A DNA stretch of 64,000 nucleotides, from contig JADGJC010000113.1 of NCBI GenBank assembly GCA_027596075.1, positions 1-64,000 on the forward strand. The letters are read 5' to 3'. A model generated the notes under the pieces. It was not told where the DNA came from and ran no database searches. It saw only the letters and a list, made by a program, of their open reading frames with translations. This document shows, one piece after another, positions 21,023-32,667 of this stretch; positions within the stretch are counted from its first letter, which is position 1; each line of letters starts with the position of its first letter. Source of the stretch: Rhizophlyctis rosea. Taxonomy: Eukaryota > Chytridiomycota > Chytridiomycetes > Rhizophlyctidales > Rhizophlyctidaceae. Position numbers and translations under genes: made by a program.

Positions 21023-23596
21023 AAACCACCTCCCACCTCTCCCGGCCATTATACTCGCTCCACTCCACTTTTATCTTACAGCGATTGCACTTTCTCCTGC
21101 TAGACCCAGAACTCTTCAACCCAACAAGCAAAGCACACACCCAAGCAACGCAGCTTGCCGACATCTTCCTCCGTCACCGCGCCAAAGACTCACGTGAACG
21201 ATATACTTTCCTGAGAACGGAAACGTTTGCCCGGCTATGGCAGTCGGGCGCTGAGTTGCTTAGAGCTCGCGCGCCGTTGCGGGCACGGCTGGAAGCTGAA
21301 GGCGATGCATATAAAGATGGCATCAAGTTTGGTTCCTGGAATGGTGCTCGTGAGCCGTCACGGAAGAGGAAGCGGGATGAAACGAGTGATGACGAATTTG
21401 ACAATTTTCTGGATTCACTGGTTGCTGTGGATGGCGGTCAGGCTGACAAGGATGCTGAAGATGCGTCGAGACTTCTGATCAGCTTCCTTTGTAAAACGGG
21501 AGAGACGCACGAACATATGGTGGGGATTCATTTGACGTGGTGCTTAACAGGCTCAGATCGTTTACGAGTTCTGCCCACTTCAGGATGAGAATGTACTTGT
21601 AGAAATCATGTTATACCACATACGCTTTGGACTCTTTCAGCAGATTTATGATTACATGCAAAGGTGATGCTCGCATTCAGCCGCATCGAAGGATTTGTGC
21701 GTGCAGCCCCCGCTAACTACAAATGTATCAGTTACCTGCCACTATTCCCATACAGCGAAAACAGTATCCTGCAAGGATACGCTGGCCTAATATGTTACAT
21801 ACTATGGATCATAAACGATTGCAAACAGGATCTGGAAACAAATGAAGATGAAGGTTCATTTTCAATTGTCATTTTACATCTTTGTTGATTGAACACGCTC
21901 CTGACATCAACTCTTCCACAGCAACATCGTTCGACTCACCCTACTTCCAACACGCGCTCCACCACCTGGAAAAATCCTTGGACCAGAACGTCGGTGATCC
22001 ATCCAATGATATGTTTCTGTTTTACTATGTGAAGGTTTGTTTACTCCTGGCGTAGACTTTTTCTCCTCTGCTTCGACGTCAGCTCACAGCAATCAATAAC
22101 AGCTGCTCCTCCGTAGTGGCGCCAAAGAAGAAGCGCTAGAGAAGCTGAGAGATTCCGTAGGCTATAACCCGGAGCACCCTAATTGTTATAGGTGCGTTTG
22201 AGGCGTGGTGGCGTTGCGGATTTGGAGGTACTGAACGAGATATGATTCAGATATTTGGTGCATACGTTGATCCACGAGATGCATGATATACCCACTATGA
22301 TACCCTATGCGCAAAAACTGCTTGAATTGGACCCGCTGGCGGATGAGAGAGGAATTTTGGTTCCGCTTGTGGAGGCTTTGGAGGGGTCTGGAGGTACGTT
22401 TTTTTGACCTTTTTCCGAATCTCCTTTTTGGCTGTGTAATATCCTTTGCCGTTCTCATGTGGTGCGCACCGTCCCTCTCCACACACAGACGACCCCGCAC
22501 CAGACTCAAGCCACATAGTCGAAATCACCGACGAGGATATCGAGCAGTCACGGTTGATTGTGAAGATTTTGGCGAATCGGTTGGATTATGAGAGGGGTAG
22601 TGCGTGGTGTTGGAGCAAGTTGGTGGAGCATGCGAGACGAGGTGGGGTTTGGGGGGATGAGGGGGTGTGGGATGGGAGGAGGGAGTGGTGGCCTGTGTTT
22701 CATTTTGGGGAAGGTGGGGATGGGGAGGGAGATGAAGGTTGGTTGGTTTTTTTTTATTTATAATTTTTGGTCGTGGTGCTTTTGGCGGGATGTGATAGTG
22801 ATTTCGGGTGGTTGTGGATGATTTCTTTACGGATCTTCATCTGACCATTGCACTCCCCTTTCACCTCAGACCTCGTAGTCTCCAAAACAATCCTAGCCCT
22901 CCGCGTTTTCCCCTCCATCTACCCATCCCTAAACTGGATGCAGCGCCACAACTTGTCGGAAGATACGTTGAGCTTTGGGGCTGCGGGGAAGTTGCGGGAG
23001 TTTGGTGTAAATGAGGAAGATGTTTTTGCGGGTGGCGTGGGGGCGGTGAAGAGGGTGGAGAGGGCGGCTGAGAGGAGGGACGTTGCGTTTGCGACGGATG
23101 GGTTTGAGGAGCTTTTAAGGGGGCATGAGGGGTTGAGGAGTTTTTTGGTGGGAAGTAGGGAGGGAGGGAAGCATGGAGGGGAGGAGGTTGGGGAGAGTGG
23201 GGAGGGTGGGGAGGGTGAGGTGGGTGGGGAGGAGGGGCGTGAGATTTTGGATGNNNNNNNNNNTTTTTTTTTTGGGGTGTTGGTTTGGGTTGGGGGGTGG
23301 GGGGGGGTGTGGTTTTGGGGGGGGGGGAGGAGGGGCGTGAGATTTTGGATGGGGATGTAGCTGTCGATGGGGAATTGCGGACTGGGAGCCCGGTGGGGGA
23401 GGAGGGGGAGGAGGGGGAGGAGGATGCAGGGAGTGGGGTGGAGAGGGAGACGGACGAAGATGATTTGAATGGATATATGGATGTTAGGGAAAGGTTGGGC
23501 AGCGATGGCGGGGGGGATGCGGAGGGAGTAGATGATAGACTTGATGGAGTAGCCGATGAGGAAGAGGAGGAGGATGATGAGGAGGACGCTGATTGA
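20956..23596 (+). CDS. TAF1A-like subunit of the RNA polymerase I factor SL1/TIF-IB
   Basis: A multi-exon gene whose frames join through short introns. Segments are about 21080-21516, 21550-21665, exons around 21925-22035 and 22105-22190, then 22250-22395, 22490-22737, 22869 onward and the C-terminus to 23596. The protein is helical and repeat-like, with QIVYEFCPLQDENVLVEIML, NPEHPN, then AQKLLELDPLADERGILVPL. The best family mark is a late segment, AWCWSKLVEHARR followed by RREWWPVFHFGEG, which matches the Trp..Arg..WWP-FHF region of metazoan TAF1A. The tail is long and acidic. TAF1A helps load RNA polymerase I on rDNA promoters. The start is uncertain, because the first codons of the open frame fall in a dispersed repeat. 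A gap lies at 23254-23263. Confidence 0.6.
23228..23351. other. Assembly gap with flanking duplication
   Basis: Ten N at 23254-23263 are followed by about 62 bp of T-rich then G-run sequence (23264-23325). The words GGAGGGGCGTGAGATTTTGG sit on both sides (about 23231 and 23328). Dropping one copy and everything between restores one continuous acidic frame through the TAF1A-like tail. The inserted sequence therefore looks like an assembly artefact. Confidence 0.75.
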
Positions 23597-23847
23597 TGCC
23601 AAGTACTACGAAAACAGGCATATGATTTGCTTCATTCCCTGTTTATCTTCATGGGTAATTAAGTGACCTTGTGGACAGTGGTGTTGCGCATCTGTAAGAA
23701 CATGATCATTTTTAATCCTCTCCAAGCTTTTGTAATAAGATACTTTTCAACGCTCAATGTACAACAGAGCACGCTTCAAGACCGAAATCGCAATGAACGC
23801 CAACGTGATCAGCAAAAGACCAACAACGTAGCTTCGTCAACTAACAC

Positions 23848-26800
23848 TCAACCCTTCCCACTACCTTCCTCATTCTTCCTCCTCGCCACATCCACCAAAC
23901 TCCTCAAATCAACCAAACTCCACTCCCTACCCGAAATGATGACGGCAATCCCTTTATCCTGGTCGAGCATCCGGACTTGGCGCGGCACTTCTTCTTCCGG
24001 CTGCGCGGCAGAGGCCATGGTCAAGCCTTGGCGAGCGTCCGAGGGGGTTGAGGGGTGTTGTGTGGGGTTGAGCGTAGCCGGGTGGGTATAGCGATTGGAG
24101 AGGATGCGGAGTTCAAGCATGGGAGAAGGGGAGAGAATTTCGAAGATTGAGAGGATTCCTTTGTGGTGTGTGGAGGGTGTTTGGAGTTGTAGCGATGGTC
24201 ATGAGGAGGAAAAGAAAGTGCACCCAAAACCATACCTTCACAACTATAACAAACAACCCACTCCACATCCCCATCAACCTTCACCAATTCACCCCACACA
24301 CTGCCCCCGACACCCCCTAAATCCACTCCCAAGACATTCCGTTGGAACTGGTTCAACTCCATCTTTCTGTCGTCTTCGGATTGGTAGAGGAGGGGTGTTG
24401 CGGTCGCGGCGCCGGTGTCGAGGGGGTATCCGCGGGTTGTGCCGTCGTGGCAGGTGAGGATTAGGTGGGGTTTGTGGGTGGGTGTGTGGATTAGGGTGTG
24501 GAGGGTTGTTATCTGGTGGGAGGGGTGGGGGGTTAGGGAAGTATAAGGGGGAGGGGGGGAGGGAGGGTACGTACGCGGACGCCGGTGGGTGCGCGGGAGA
24601 TGTAGGTTTGTTTTTCTTCTCCGGTTGTGGTGTTTGTGGGTTTTGTGGGGCGAACGAGTCCGGGTTGGTCGGAGTTTATGGAGTGGACCTACGTAATTGG
24701 GGGTTGGTGGATAGAGCGTTGGGATCATTTTCACAAACGTGTGCCAGGAAGAGGGATTTCTCATCAAGTCCGCCTCCTCCCAGTACCAAAACAACATGCA
24801 ACCTTCTGCCCACCAAAGAACCACTTACATCCAAAACCCAAGCAACAAACAAATCCTTCCTCAACGCAGGTGGTGCATCAACCTGTGCCGCGATACTCTC
24901 TCTCCTCGCTCTGGCTGCATCTTTCCCTCCTCCACCTTTCTTCTCGTCTTTCTTCTCCTTCTCATCTTTCAACTCCTCCAAAACCTTCGGAACGTCTTTC
25001 GTACCCGAAGCCATTACAGTTTCGCAATTCAAGCGGAGAATGGAACCGGAGCGCATGGCAACGAGGATGTTTTTGTGGTAGTCGTCGGCGGTTAGGGCTG
25101 ATATGGGGCTTTCGTCGGCTGCGGACGTGGATGCGGGGCCGAATGGATGAGAAAAAAACGATCAGAGACATGGTATGACAACCTTAACTCGAGTCCCCTC
25201 ATAAAGCAATCACACTGCTCTCGTACACATCCCGAATTTGATTCCGTCACAACTCAAATGAACTTACCAGTAAATGGTCTTCCCCCACCCACACCTCCAC
25301 CACCACCACCTCCACCAGCGCCACCCTGCTCCCTAACCGTCTCCAACCTCAACTGTGCAACAACCTTCATCTGCTTATCCTTCGCCGTGATCCTTAACAG
25401 ATCCGCCTTGCACTGCCATTCGTCCTCTAACAGTGTGTTGTAAGCACAGAGAACGTGATCGAACCCACTGTGGGAGACGACGGCGGTGATGACGAGGTCG
25501 AATTCTATGTAGTGGGACAGGCGGATGGGTGAGAGTGATATCCGGCGAGTGGTTGGGAGGGAGTGTGTGTAGGACTGTGGAGGAGTGGAAGAAGTGGAGA
25601 GGTTGAATATGTTTTCATTGGAAAAAATCATAAAAAGTGACACCCGTCATATACAAATGTTGTACAAGAGACAACTTACGAAACTCTTCTCATTCGGATC
25701 ACTCGTCACATCCACCTGCAAAATATGCGCCCACCCCGTCACACACCCCACAAAAAAAGTATACCTCATCACACTCGGTTTAGGCGTCTCATTCCCCAAC
25801 ATCAGAAAACTCGAACTCAACGCCCTTTCCTCTGGCACAACACTGAACCTCCTCCCACCAGCTGCACCCCTCCTCCTCCCGGATTCCTCAGGCTTTGGAA
25901 CATCCGGCGCATATGGGACGGAAAGTCGTCCACCACGGACATTGACGCTTTCCCTGCCGGGGACGGAATCGCGCAAGGCGGAGCCGACGGATCCCCGGCG
26001 AGATGTAGTGTGTGATTGGTTTGTTTGCGGTGTTTGGGTTCCCGTGAAGGGTGTTATGTCTTCTTTGTCGATGAAGGAGAGAGTTGTTATGGGGTCGGTT
26101 GGGAGGTGGATTAGGTGTTTTAGTTGGGGGGTGGAGGTTGTTGTGGAGGGCGGGGTTGGGTCGACTTCCCAGATTTCTAGGTGGGGTGAGCTTTGTTTGG
26201 TTTGAGAGGTTTTGTGGAAGGCAGACAGGAGGGGCGTTTGGGGGCTTACCTAGGGTGTTAGGGGAACTGAAGACTAGAAAGGATTGATCGCTTATTATTT
26301 GCACGGATATGATGTCGCCGAAGGAGCAGATCAAGTGGCTGATGAATTGGGGGCCGGCTGTTGCGAATTTAGAAAGGGTTGGAGGATAGTAACATGAGGT
26401 TGGAATCCTTACATTTGATGAACTCCTCCTTCTGCCGATACCGCGCTCTAGCACTTGCAATCTTCTTTGCCAGCTCCTGAGCCACGCTAGTCTTTTCGTT
26501 TTCCTACAAACCAAGACCCGAATATTGAGCCGATGTTACTCCAATTTAACCCGACCTTCCACACTCAAACAACTCAAATTCTATGGAAATAAGAACCAAA
26601 CCTTCAACTCCTCCGCCTTAGACTTCTGCTTTGCCGTAGTTGCAAGCATTTCTTTCGCCCTGGACATCAGCTCCTGCATCACTCCCTCAGCGTCCTGATA
26701 CGACACAAGCGTCAGGTCGTTCGAGAACACGGCCGCCGGGTGCATTTGGGCGCGCTTGATGCTGACATTTTCTTTGAAAACGCGTTCTTCCGCCTGGGAG

Positions 26801-26988
26801 GTGAAAATTATAGTCAAGAATAGCTGGAGGTGGACATTTGAGTTCGGGTTTACCTCGATGGCGGCCCGGGCTTCCGCAATGCGGTCAGATATTTCCTTGT
26901 CTTGTTGTTCACGGGAGAGAGGTTTTGCCTTTGCTGGCGGGTTTTTGGTGGGGAGTGCTTGTTGCGGAAAACGGTTTTTTGGTGGCAT
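23848..26988 (-). CDS. Large orphan protein, N-terminal coiled coil and beta-rich body
   Basis: A multi-exon gene starts at 26988 (MPPKNRFPQQAL) and ends at 23848 (NEEGSGKG). About ten exons can be followed by codon character. The N-terminus is basic, Pro/Lys-rich. It is followed by charged helices (SREQQDKEISDRIAEARAAI; VAQELAKKIASARARYRQKE) likely to form a coiled coil. The body has beta-strand-like segments of the kind seen in WD40-type propellers: SVQIISDQSFLVFSS, NLEIWEVDPT, FFVGCVTGWAHILQVDVTSD, LVAMRSGSILRLNCETV, PHLILTCHDGTTRGYPLD and KGIAVIISGREWSLVDL. Low-complexity Gly and Lys/Asp runs interrupt it. I do not recognise the family. A propeller scaffold is an inference, and several exon borders remain unplaced. 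Confidence 0.6.
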
Positions 26989-27421
26989 ATCTGTTTGGGG
27001 CAAGTAGTGGAAGCGCTGAGAACGAAGGTTGGAACTTGGAAGAGATCGAAAATGCAACGCAGTGGCGGAGATGAAGAGTTTACCAACCCAAAAGAGGACC
27101 CTGTGGCTTAGCGTGATCACATAAGCAGCGGGCAGCAGGCGAAACGACTCTGTTCCCGATGATTTTGTGCCACAATTTTTGGAACCCTCGTCTGCATCTG
27201 AAGCATTGCCGCCAGGAACGTCATGAAACCATCACTTGACTCACGCGCAACTTCATGTGGCCGAGTAAGCATGAAACTCCCGTGGGACCAATGGAACGCA
27301 GCAATGGCCCCAATGGCACGAGCTGAGTTGGGCTTTCTTTCCAGATGGAGTATGCCTTCCAAATCGTTGCGTCTCCTGTACAAGGCCCCTCGCCAATCCA
27401 CTTAACCAGCAGTAATCCAGA

Positions 27422-28465
27422 ATGCCGCCTAACTTCTATCTCCGGGTGCCGACTTCCATCTTTCACCACAAGCAGGCAGACGAACTGCTTGACCTTATCG
27501 ACCAAGACGATGCCACTGATGTCTGTCTTGTGGTTGGGGAAAAGGAAGTGACTATCAAGGCGCACAGGTTTGCTTTCGCTTCCTGCTTCCATTTTTATTT
27601 CAAATTCATGTGGTGAAGCTCATTTTGGTTTACTCAAATGGGCAGCGCTGTCTTGTCTGCGTTATCTGAGTATTTCAAAGCAATGTTCTCATGCGATAAA
27701 TGGCGAGAGAAAGCAACCGGCATAGTTGAGCTCCCAAACTTAGTCCCTGCCGCTGTACGTGCCGCTGTTGCTTGGATGTACACCGGCCACTGCTGCTCGG
27801 TATGTGTTTAGTGTATGCTGGCAAAATGCACTTTTCCATTCACTTTCAAAGTGCTCACAAGCGTGTCACTGGTGCAGCAATGCTTCCTGTATGCACCTTT
27901 ATCCTCCAACTCCAGCGCAGCGTTCAAAGTAGACGCTTTCAAACGGAGCTTCCAGATTCCCATCACCCTGCACTACTTCCTTATCCACCCAAAGCCGCCG
28001 TACGATACTTTCATTCAAGAAGTTTGTTCCATGATCCGGACACAATCGAATTCTAACCAGGTCGAATGCTGGAAAACAATCCAAAAAGCTCGGATTGATG
28101 AAATCACAGCGGCGGTCGTTCCTAAATTGGTTCATTTCACCGATGTCAAACACTTGATTTCTTTGGTGAAGGTCACGGAGGATGTAGAGCATATGAAGAT
28201 TCTTCTGGATGTTGCGATCAAACAGGATCATCAGGTTGGGTCCGTATCGGATGCATTTCAGTTCATTCATTGCTTGGCTGAATGGGTGGAGAAAAAGCGG
28301 GGGGAGGAGGGTGTGGAGGTGTTGAAGGCGATGCAGTTCGATTTTATCGATCAGCTGGGAGCAAAATATAGGCAAGGTATCTCCACTTTTCTTTTGGTGG
28401 TTTCGCTGAGATTAGTCTTGCTGATTGCACTAATGGCTGTTGTACTCATTTTGATGGAAGGTTGA
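27422..28465 (+). CDS. BTB/POZ domain protein, cluster copy 1
   Basis: Exons 27422-27567 (146 nt) and 27646-27799 (154 nt), then 27878 to a stop at 28463-28465. Whether a small in-frame intron lies at about 28377-28460 is unclear. The BTB domain reads LLDLIDQDDATDVCLVVGEK, then EVTIKAHR at the exon 1 end, LSEYFKAMFSCDKWREKATG, and AAVAWMYTGHCCS at the exon 2 end. The third exon is an alpha-helical tail (QIPITLHYFLIHPKPPYDTF; FTDVKHLISLVKVTEDVEHM; HCLAEWVEKKRGEEGVEVLK). BTB proteins dimerise and often act as Cullin-3 substrate adaptors. No Kelch, MATH or zinc-finger domain is present, so the tail would have to bind the substrate. Confidence 0.85.
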
Positions 28466-28500
28466 TGGCGGTCCCGGGTTATGGTATGTAGTAGATGTTG

Positions 28501-28803
28501 TCAAGGAAACGTACAAATATGCAATTTGCTCTGGATCTCAATATTGAGAATACCATCTGCCATTTGGTTGCTCTCTGCGATGGGCCAAAATACGTCTTTA
28601 TCGGCCAACGCTCTCCAGTCATGAAAAGCACAGCAAGTCTTATCTCCGTAATGCCATAAGTTTTCTACGCGAACAATTCCTTCCCTCATATTTGTGGTTA
28701 GACGACCGTTACTGAAGGTGTGCAGTGGGCAATACCCGCCTAGCTTTTTATCAGTGATGTCATCACACAAGCCACAGGGTCCTTCGTCAACTGCCATCAG
28801 CAA
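28501..28803 (-). CDS. Small Cys/His-rich orphan ORF
   Basis: A 100-codon frame between two BTB genes starts at 28803. It contains CGLCDD, YCPLHTF and KTCCAFHDWRALADKDVFWP, so there are CxxC and C-x2-H pairs that could bind zinc. Amino-acid composition looks protein-like (Trp, His, Cys, no low complexity), unlike most random ORFs here. I know no family for it. It may be a short gene, a lone exon or chance. Confidence 0.3.
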   Translation of the reverse strand: MLMAVDEGPCGLCDDITDKKLGGYCPLHTFSNGRLTTNMREGIVRVENLWHYGDKTCCAFHDWRALADKDVFWPIAESNQMADGILNIEIQSKLHICTFP

Positions 28804-28931
28804 AATTCACGACACTGAATTATGATCCTACCATGTTCTCTCATCAAAAACAAATCTGAAAGGAATATACACGAAGACGATGTCTACTTTGCTCCATCCA
28901 TGCGACGGGGGAAGATGTAATCAGGCGCCGA

Positions 28932-29888
28932 TCACAAAAAATCATCACCCAACACCTTCAAAAAATCGAGCAGTGTCGCCTTCAATGCTGTCACATCCTC
29001 CTTCCCTTCTTTGGCGTCTGCCCACTCAACCAAGCAGCTGACCAGTTGGACAATTCCATAACAGCTGTTCACAATCCCTACTTCCTTAGCAGCCTCCAAC
29101 AACCCCTTCAAATGATCCACATTCTCGGTCACCTCCGCCAGCGACAAGATACGACTGAGTTCCATGTATGAGTTTGAAGCCAAGACGGAGATGGCCGCCG
29201 CCATAATGTGCTCAATCTGAGTATTTTGGATAATGATCCATGACTCGATTTGTGAATGCGTGGTTCTTTTCATTCTCACAATCTGACCAATCCGTTCCAG
29301 TATCGCGGCGAGGTTTGGCATGGGGGAGATAAGGAAGTACTGCAGAGTGGTGGGGAGCAGCAGTGCTATTTCGAGAGGAGCCAATCTCGCGCCGGATTGG
29401 GATATGTAAGTGTCTGGTGCATCTTCAAGAAGAAAACACTTCTGCAAAGTGATTCCAGTGTCATTCAGCTGCCTTGAACACCACCTGAACGACATGCAAC
29501 CACTTCTTACAGAGCAACAATGTCCAGTGTACATCCAAGTAACCACAGCACGCACAGCACATGGCTCCAATGTTGGAAGGTCGATGGTGCCGGTGACATT
29601 TTCCGTGTATTCGCGGGTGGAGAACATTGCCTTGAAGAATTCGGAAGAGGCGCACAAGACCCCCCTGTTCGGAAGATGTTTCAGTAATTGTCATAAGCTT
29701 CTGTGAATTTTGCCACGAGTCTGGAGAGATAAAAAGACATACCTGTGAGCATTGATGACCCTCTTCTTAGCCCCAACCACAAGGCAAGCATCGGTGGAGC
29801 CGTCTTGATTCAGAATCTTCACCAGCTCGTCTGCATGTTTGTCTTGCAAATGATTGATTGGAACGCGGAGACGCAATGTCGGAAGCAT
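28932..29888 (-). CDS. BTB/POZ domain protein, cluster copy 2
   Basis: Exons 29888-29743 (146 nt), 29664-29511 (154 nt) and 29441-28932. It starts MLPTLRLRVPINHLQDKHAD and ends DFLKVLGDDFL. The BTB core includes NQDGSTDACLVVGAKKRVIN, LCASSEFFKAMFSTREYTEN and VVTWMYTGHCCS. Exon 3 again opens with the family's x-Cys-Phe-Leu (KCFLLEDAP), followed by TTLQYFLISPMPN and LVEWADAKEGKEDVTALKAT. Exon lengths and intron phases (2, then 0) equal those of copy 1. The strand is opposite, so copies 1 and 2 converge. Confidence 0.85.
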
Positions 29889-30271
29889 TTTGCGTGGTTT
29901 TATAACAATCAAGGTAAAGAACGTAGTGGAGGGGTGCAAAACGAGTTATTATGGGATGTCGTAGAAAAGCAGCATTCATCAGATTCAACTTGTCGGGCAA
30001 AACATGGGGGGCTGAACTTACCGGGCAAAAGCCCTGCGTCATCTGACGACTCGGGACTGAATTTAACAATTATGTTTCAGACGAAGGAGGCACATCATGA
30101 GCATATTCAATATGACTCATGCACAATAGCGCGTGGAAGCATGTGCATATGAGACTTGAAGGTTCTCATCCCAACACCCTTTCCAACCAGATTTTGCTTT
30201 TTGCGGGAGTGTCCTTCAGAAAAGGGTTTACGTCAAGCTCGTCCCCAATAGCAAGTTCTTAGTAACGCACT
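29889..30271. other. Shared upstream region of BTB copies 2 and 3
   Basis: A 383-bp divergent interval with no ORF of note. It is the only place either gene could have a proximal promoter, so the pair may be co-regulated. Confidence 0.4.
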
Positions 30272-31216
30272 ATGCCACCAAAGTTCTACCTCCGCTGTCC
30301 ATCAACTCTCTTCCAGGACAAGCACGCAGACGACCTCATCAAAATATTGGACCAAGACGACTCCACTGACGTCCGTCTCATAGTCGGAGACAAGAAAGTC
30401 GTCATGAAGGTCCACAGGTATGATACCCCAACTCTTCACCCACATCTTAATCAACTGCCCAAACTTGATACTCACACCTAAACTTCGCAACTCTCGTCTT
30501 CAAAACCAGCGCCCTCCTTTCCGCCTCTTCCGACTTCTTCAAAACAATGTTTTCAACCAGCCAATGGATCGAAAACGCAACCGGCACCGTCGAACTTCCT
30601 TCCTTGCTTCCGGACGCCGTGAAAGGTGTGGTTTGCTGGATGTACACTGGACATATTTGTGGGGTATGTAAAAATCCCATCACCGCAGAAAGTTCCTTTC
30701 CAAATCATTGTCGTTCTACCACTAAGAGATGTACATTAGACCTGCTTTCTCTACACAAAACGCCCGCAAACACCACCCCTTACCTACCTCCACTCCGCCC
30801 TCCAAACCCTCCAAACCCTCCACTACTTCCTCATCTTCCCCCTCCCACCCCTCACAACACCCTTCGAAACAATCTGCTTACACATCAAACAACAATCCCA
30901 CCCAACCCAACTCGAATCCTGGCGCATGATCCAACGCACCCACCACGAAGAAATGACGCTCGCAGCCATCCCGCATCTAGCGTACACGAACGATTTCAAG
31001 CAGTTTATTGCGTTGGTGAAGGCTACGGATGAAGTGAGGCATATGGTGAGGGTTTTGGAGGTTGCGGGTACACGGAAACAGAAACTTGGTGGGACGTCTA
31101 CGGATGTGTTTTTGTTGATAAGGTGTTTGGCGGAGTGGGTGGAGGGGAAACGGGAGGAGGAGGATATTGAGGAGTTGAAGGCGATGCTGTTTGGTTTGGT
31201 AAACCAGTTAGGGTGA
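30272..31216 (+). CDS. BTB/POZ domain protein, cluster copy 3
   Basis: Exons 30272-30417 (146 nt), 30510-30663 (154 nt) and 30740-31216. It starts MPPKFYLRCPSTLFQDKHAD. The core reads LDQDDSTDVRLIVGDKKVVM, then LLSASSDFFKTMFSTSQWIE and VVCWMYTGHICG. Exon 3 opens TCFLYTKRPQ. The tail keeps LQTLHYFLIFPLPPLTTPFE, AYTNDFKQFIALVKATDEVR and RCLAEWVEGKREEEDIEELK. The C-terminal GLVNQLG is shorter than in copies 2 and 6. Function is inferred as for copy 1. Confidence 0.85.
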
Positions 31217-31705
31217 GACTTTGCGGGGCGAGAAAAGACATATTTACTATATGTCTATGATAAGATGGGAAGTGCGACCATTTAGTTAGAAATATGGAAC
31301 GAACGCACGATATGTCTGCGCACTGCCAGCGCCTAGCAACACAATCATGGCATGTGATGCCATTGAAATCTCGTTTTTAAATGAAAGGAAAGGCCGAATC
31401 AATCAATCAAATACTCAACGGCTTGGTCTGCTCATATCGCTCCGGAAGACCTACTATTCCTCTTTTCAGTCCGATTAGCCACTTCCAAACTTTGCCTTCC
31501 CCCGGAATTTGACCCGTATGAAACAATTACTGATGTTGCAGGATGGCATTTCTTCCACTGTTTTGTGACGCATCTGAAACCTCAGCGTGTCTTCTGACAA
31601 AAGTGTTCTTGTCACCTGAGCATCACCTACAAAAGGAGGTTCCGATAATACTTGGCTTTCCCGAAGGTTCTGCTTGTTCATCAAAGACGACCAACCCGCA
31701 CAGCC
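31217..31705. other. Spacer between BTB copies 3 and 4
   Basis: About 490 bp without a gene. The two genes run in tandem on the plus strand. Confidence 0.4.
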
Positions 31706-32667
31706 ATGCAACAAGAGTTTTTTATCCGGTGCTCTGCACTTCTATTGAAGGACAAACACGTCAGCGAGCTCTTCGAGCTTTTGATAAGGGATGATTTGAC
31801 CGATATCGAACTTGTGATTGGAAGGCAGAGAACTGTCATGAATGTACACAGGTATGACCGGGTCATTGACTGTCTTCGTTTATTGAGATTAGAACTCATA
31901 TTCCACATTGCACATTTCAGTACCGTGTTGGCCGCATCTTCGGAATTCTTTCAAGCAATATTCTCTGCCAATGAGTGGAAGGAACAGATAATCAAGACTG
32001 TAGAGCTTCCAGAATTGGAACCATGGGCTGTGCAAGCTGTCGTTGCTTGGATGTACACGGGACATTGCTGTCCGGTATGAAGCTCTTTTTTTCATATGCC
32101 GGGAAGGGACAAGATTGCACAATCTTCTACCTCTTCTCACATGCAGTGTGCTGATGTAATGTTGCCTGGGCCGTACTGAAATCATAGGACTGCTTCCTGT
32201 ACAAACAGTCCTTGATATGGGTGTTCCCAATTTTCGCCTCACCCCTCCAAATCCTTATCACTCTGCGATACTTCCTCATCTGGCAAAGCCCTTTCCACGA
32301 ACTCATCCGTCAAGGACTATGTGAAGCGTTACCCAAACAAGACCCCACCGAACAAATCAAATCTTGGATCAACATTCAAAGCGCCGCCTTTGACGATATC
32401 ACCTTGGGAGCTCTCACCGTCTTGACGGAAACCACCAACAATTTCCAACATTTCCTCGCTCTGGTGAAGGCCACTGACGAGGTGAATAATATGAACAGGA
32501 TTTTGAAGATTGCTATTAGGCGGCGCAAGTTCTTTGAAACCTGTTCGAATCTTGTTCAGCTAATGAAGTATTTGGCTGAGTGGGTGGAAACGAAACGAGG
32601 GGTGGAAGATGTGAACGGGCTGAAGGTGATTCTGTTTGATCTCATATCCAGTTGGGGTGAAGAGTAG
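31706..32667 (+). CDS. BTB/POZ domain protein, cluster copy 4
   Basis: Exons 31706-31851 (146 nt), 31921-32074 (154 nt) and 32188-32667. It starts MQQEFFIRCSALLLKDKHVS; an in-frame ATG 18 codons upstream is less likely, because the chosen start aligns with the other copies. The core reads LIRDDLTDIELVIGRQRTVM, VLAASSEFFQAIFSANEWKE and VVAWMYTGHCCP. Exon 3 opens DCFLYKQSLI, then LITLRYFLIWQSPFHELIRQ and KYLAEWVETKRGVEDVNGLK, ending SSWGEE. It is the most divergent intact copy in exon 1. Confidence 0.85.

Noticed and set aside
22919..23602. 227-codon minus ORF rich in Ser/Pro/Leu
   Set aside because: It is antisense to the TAF1A-like acidic tail and runs through the N gap.
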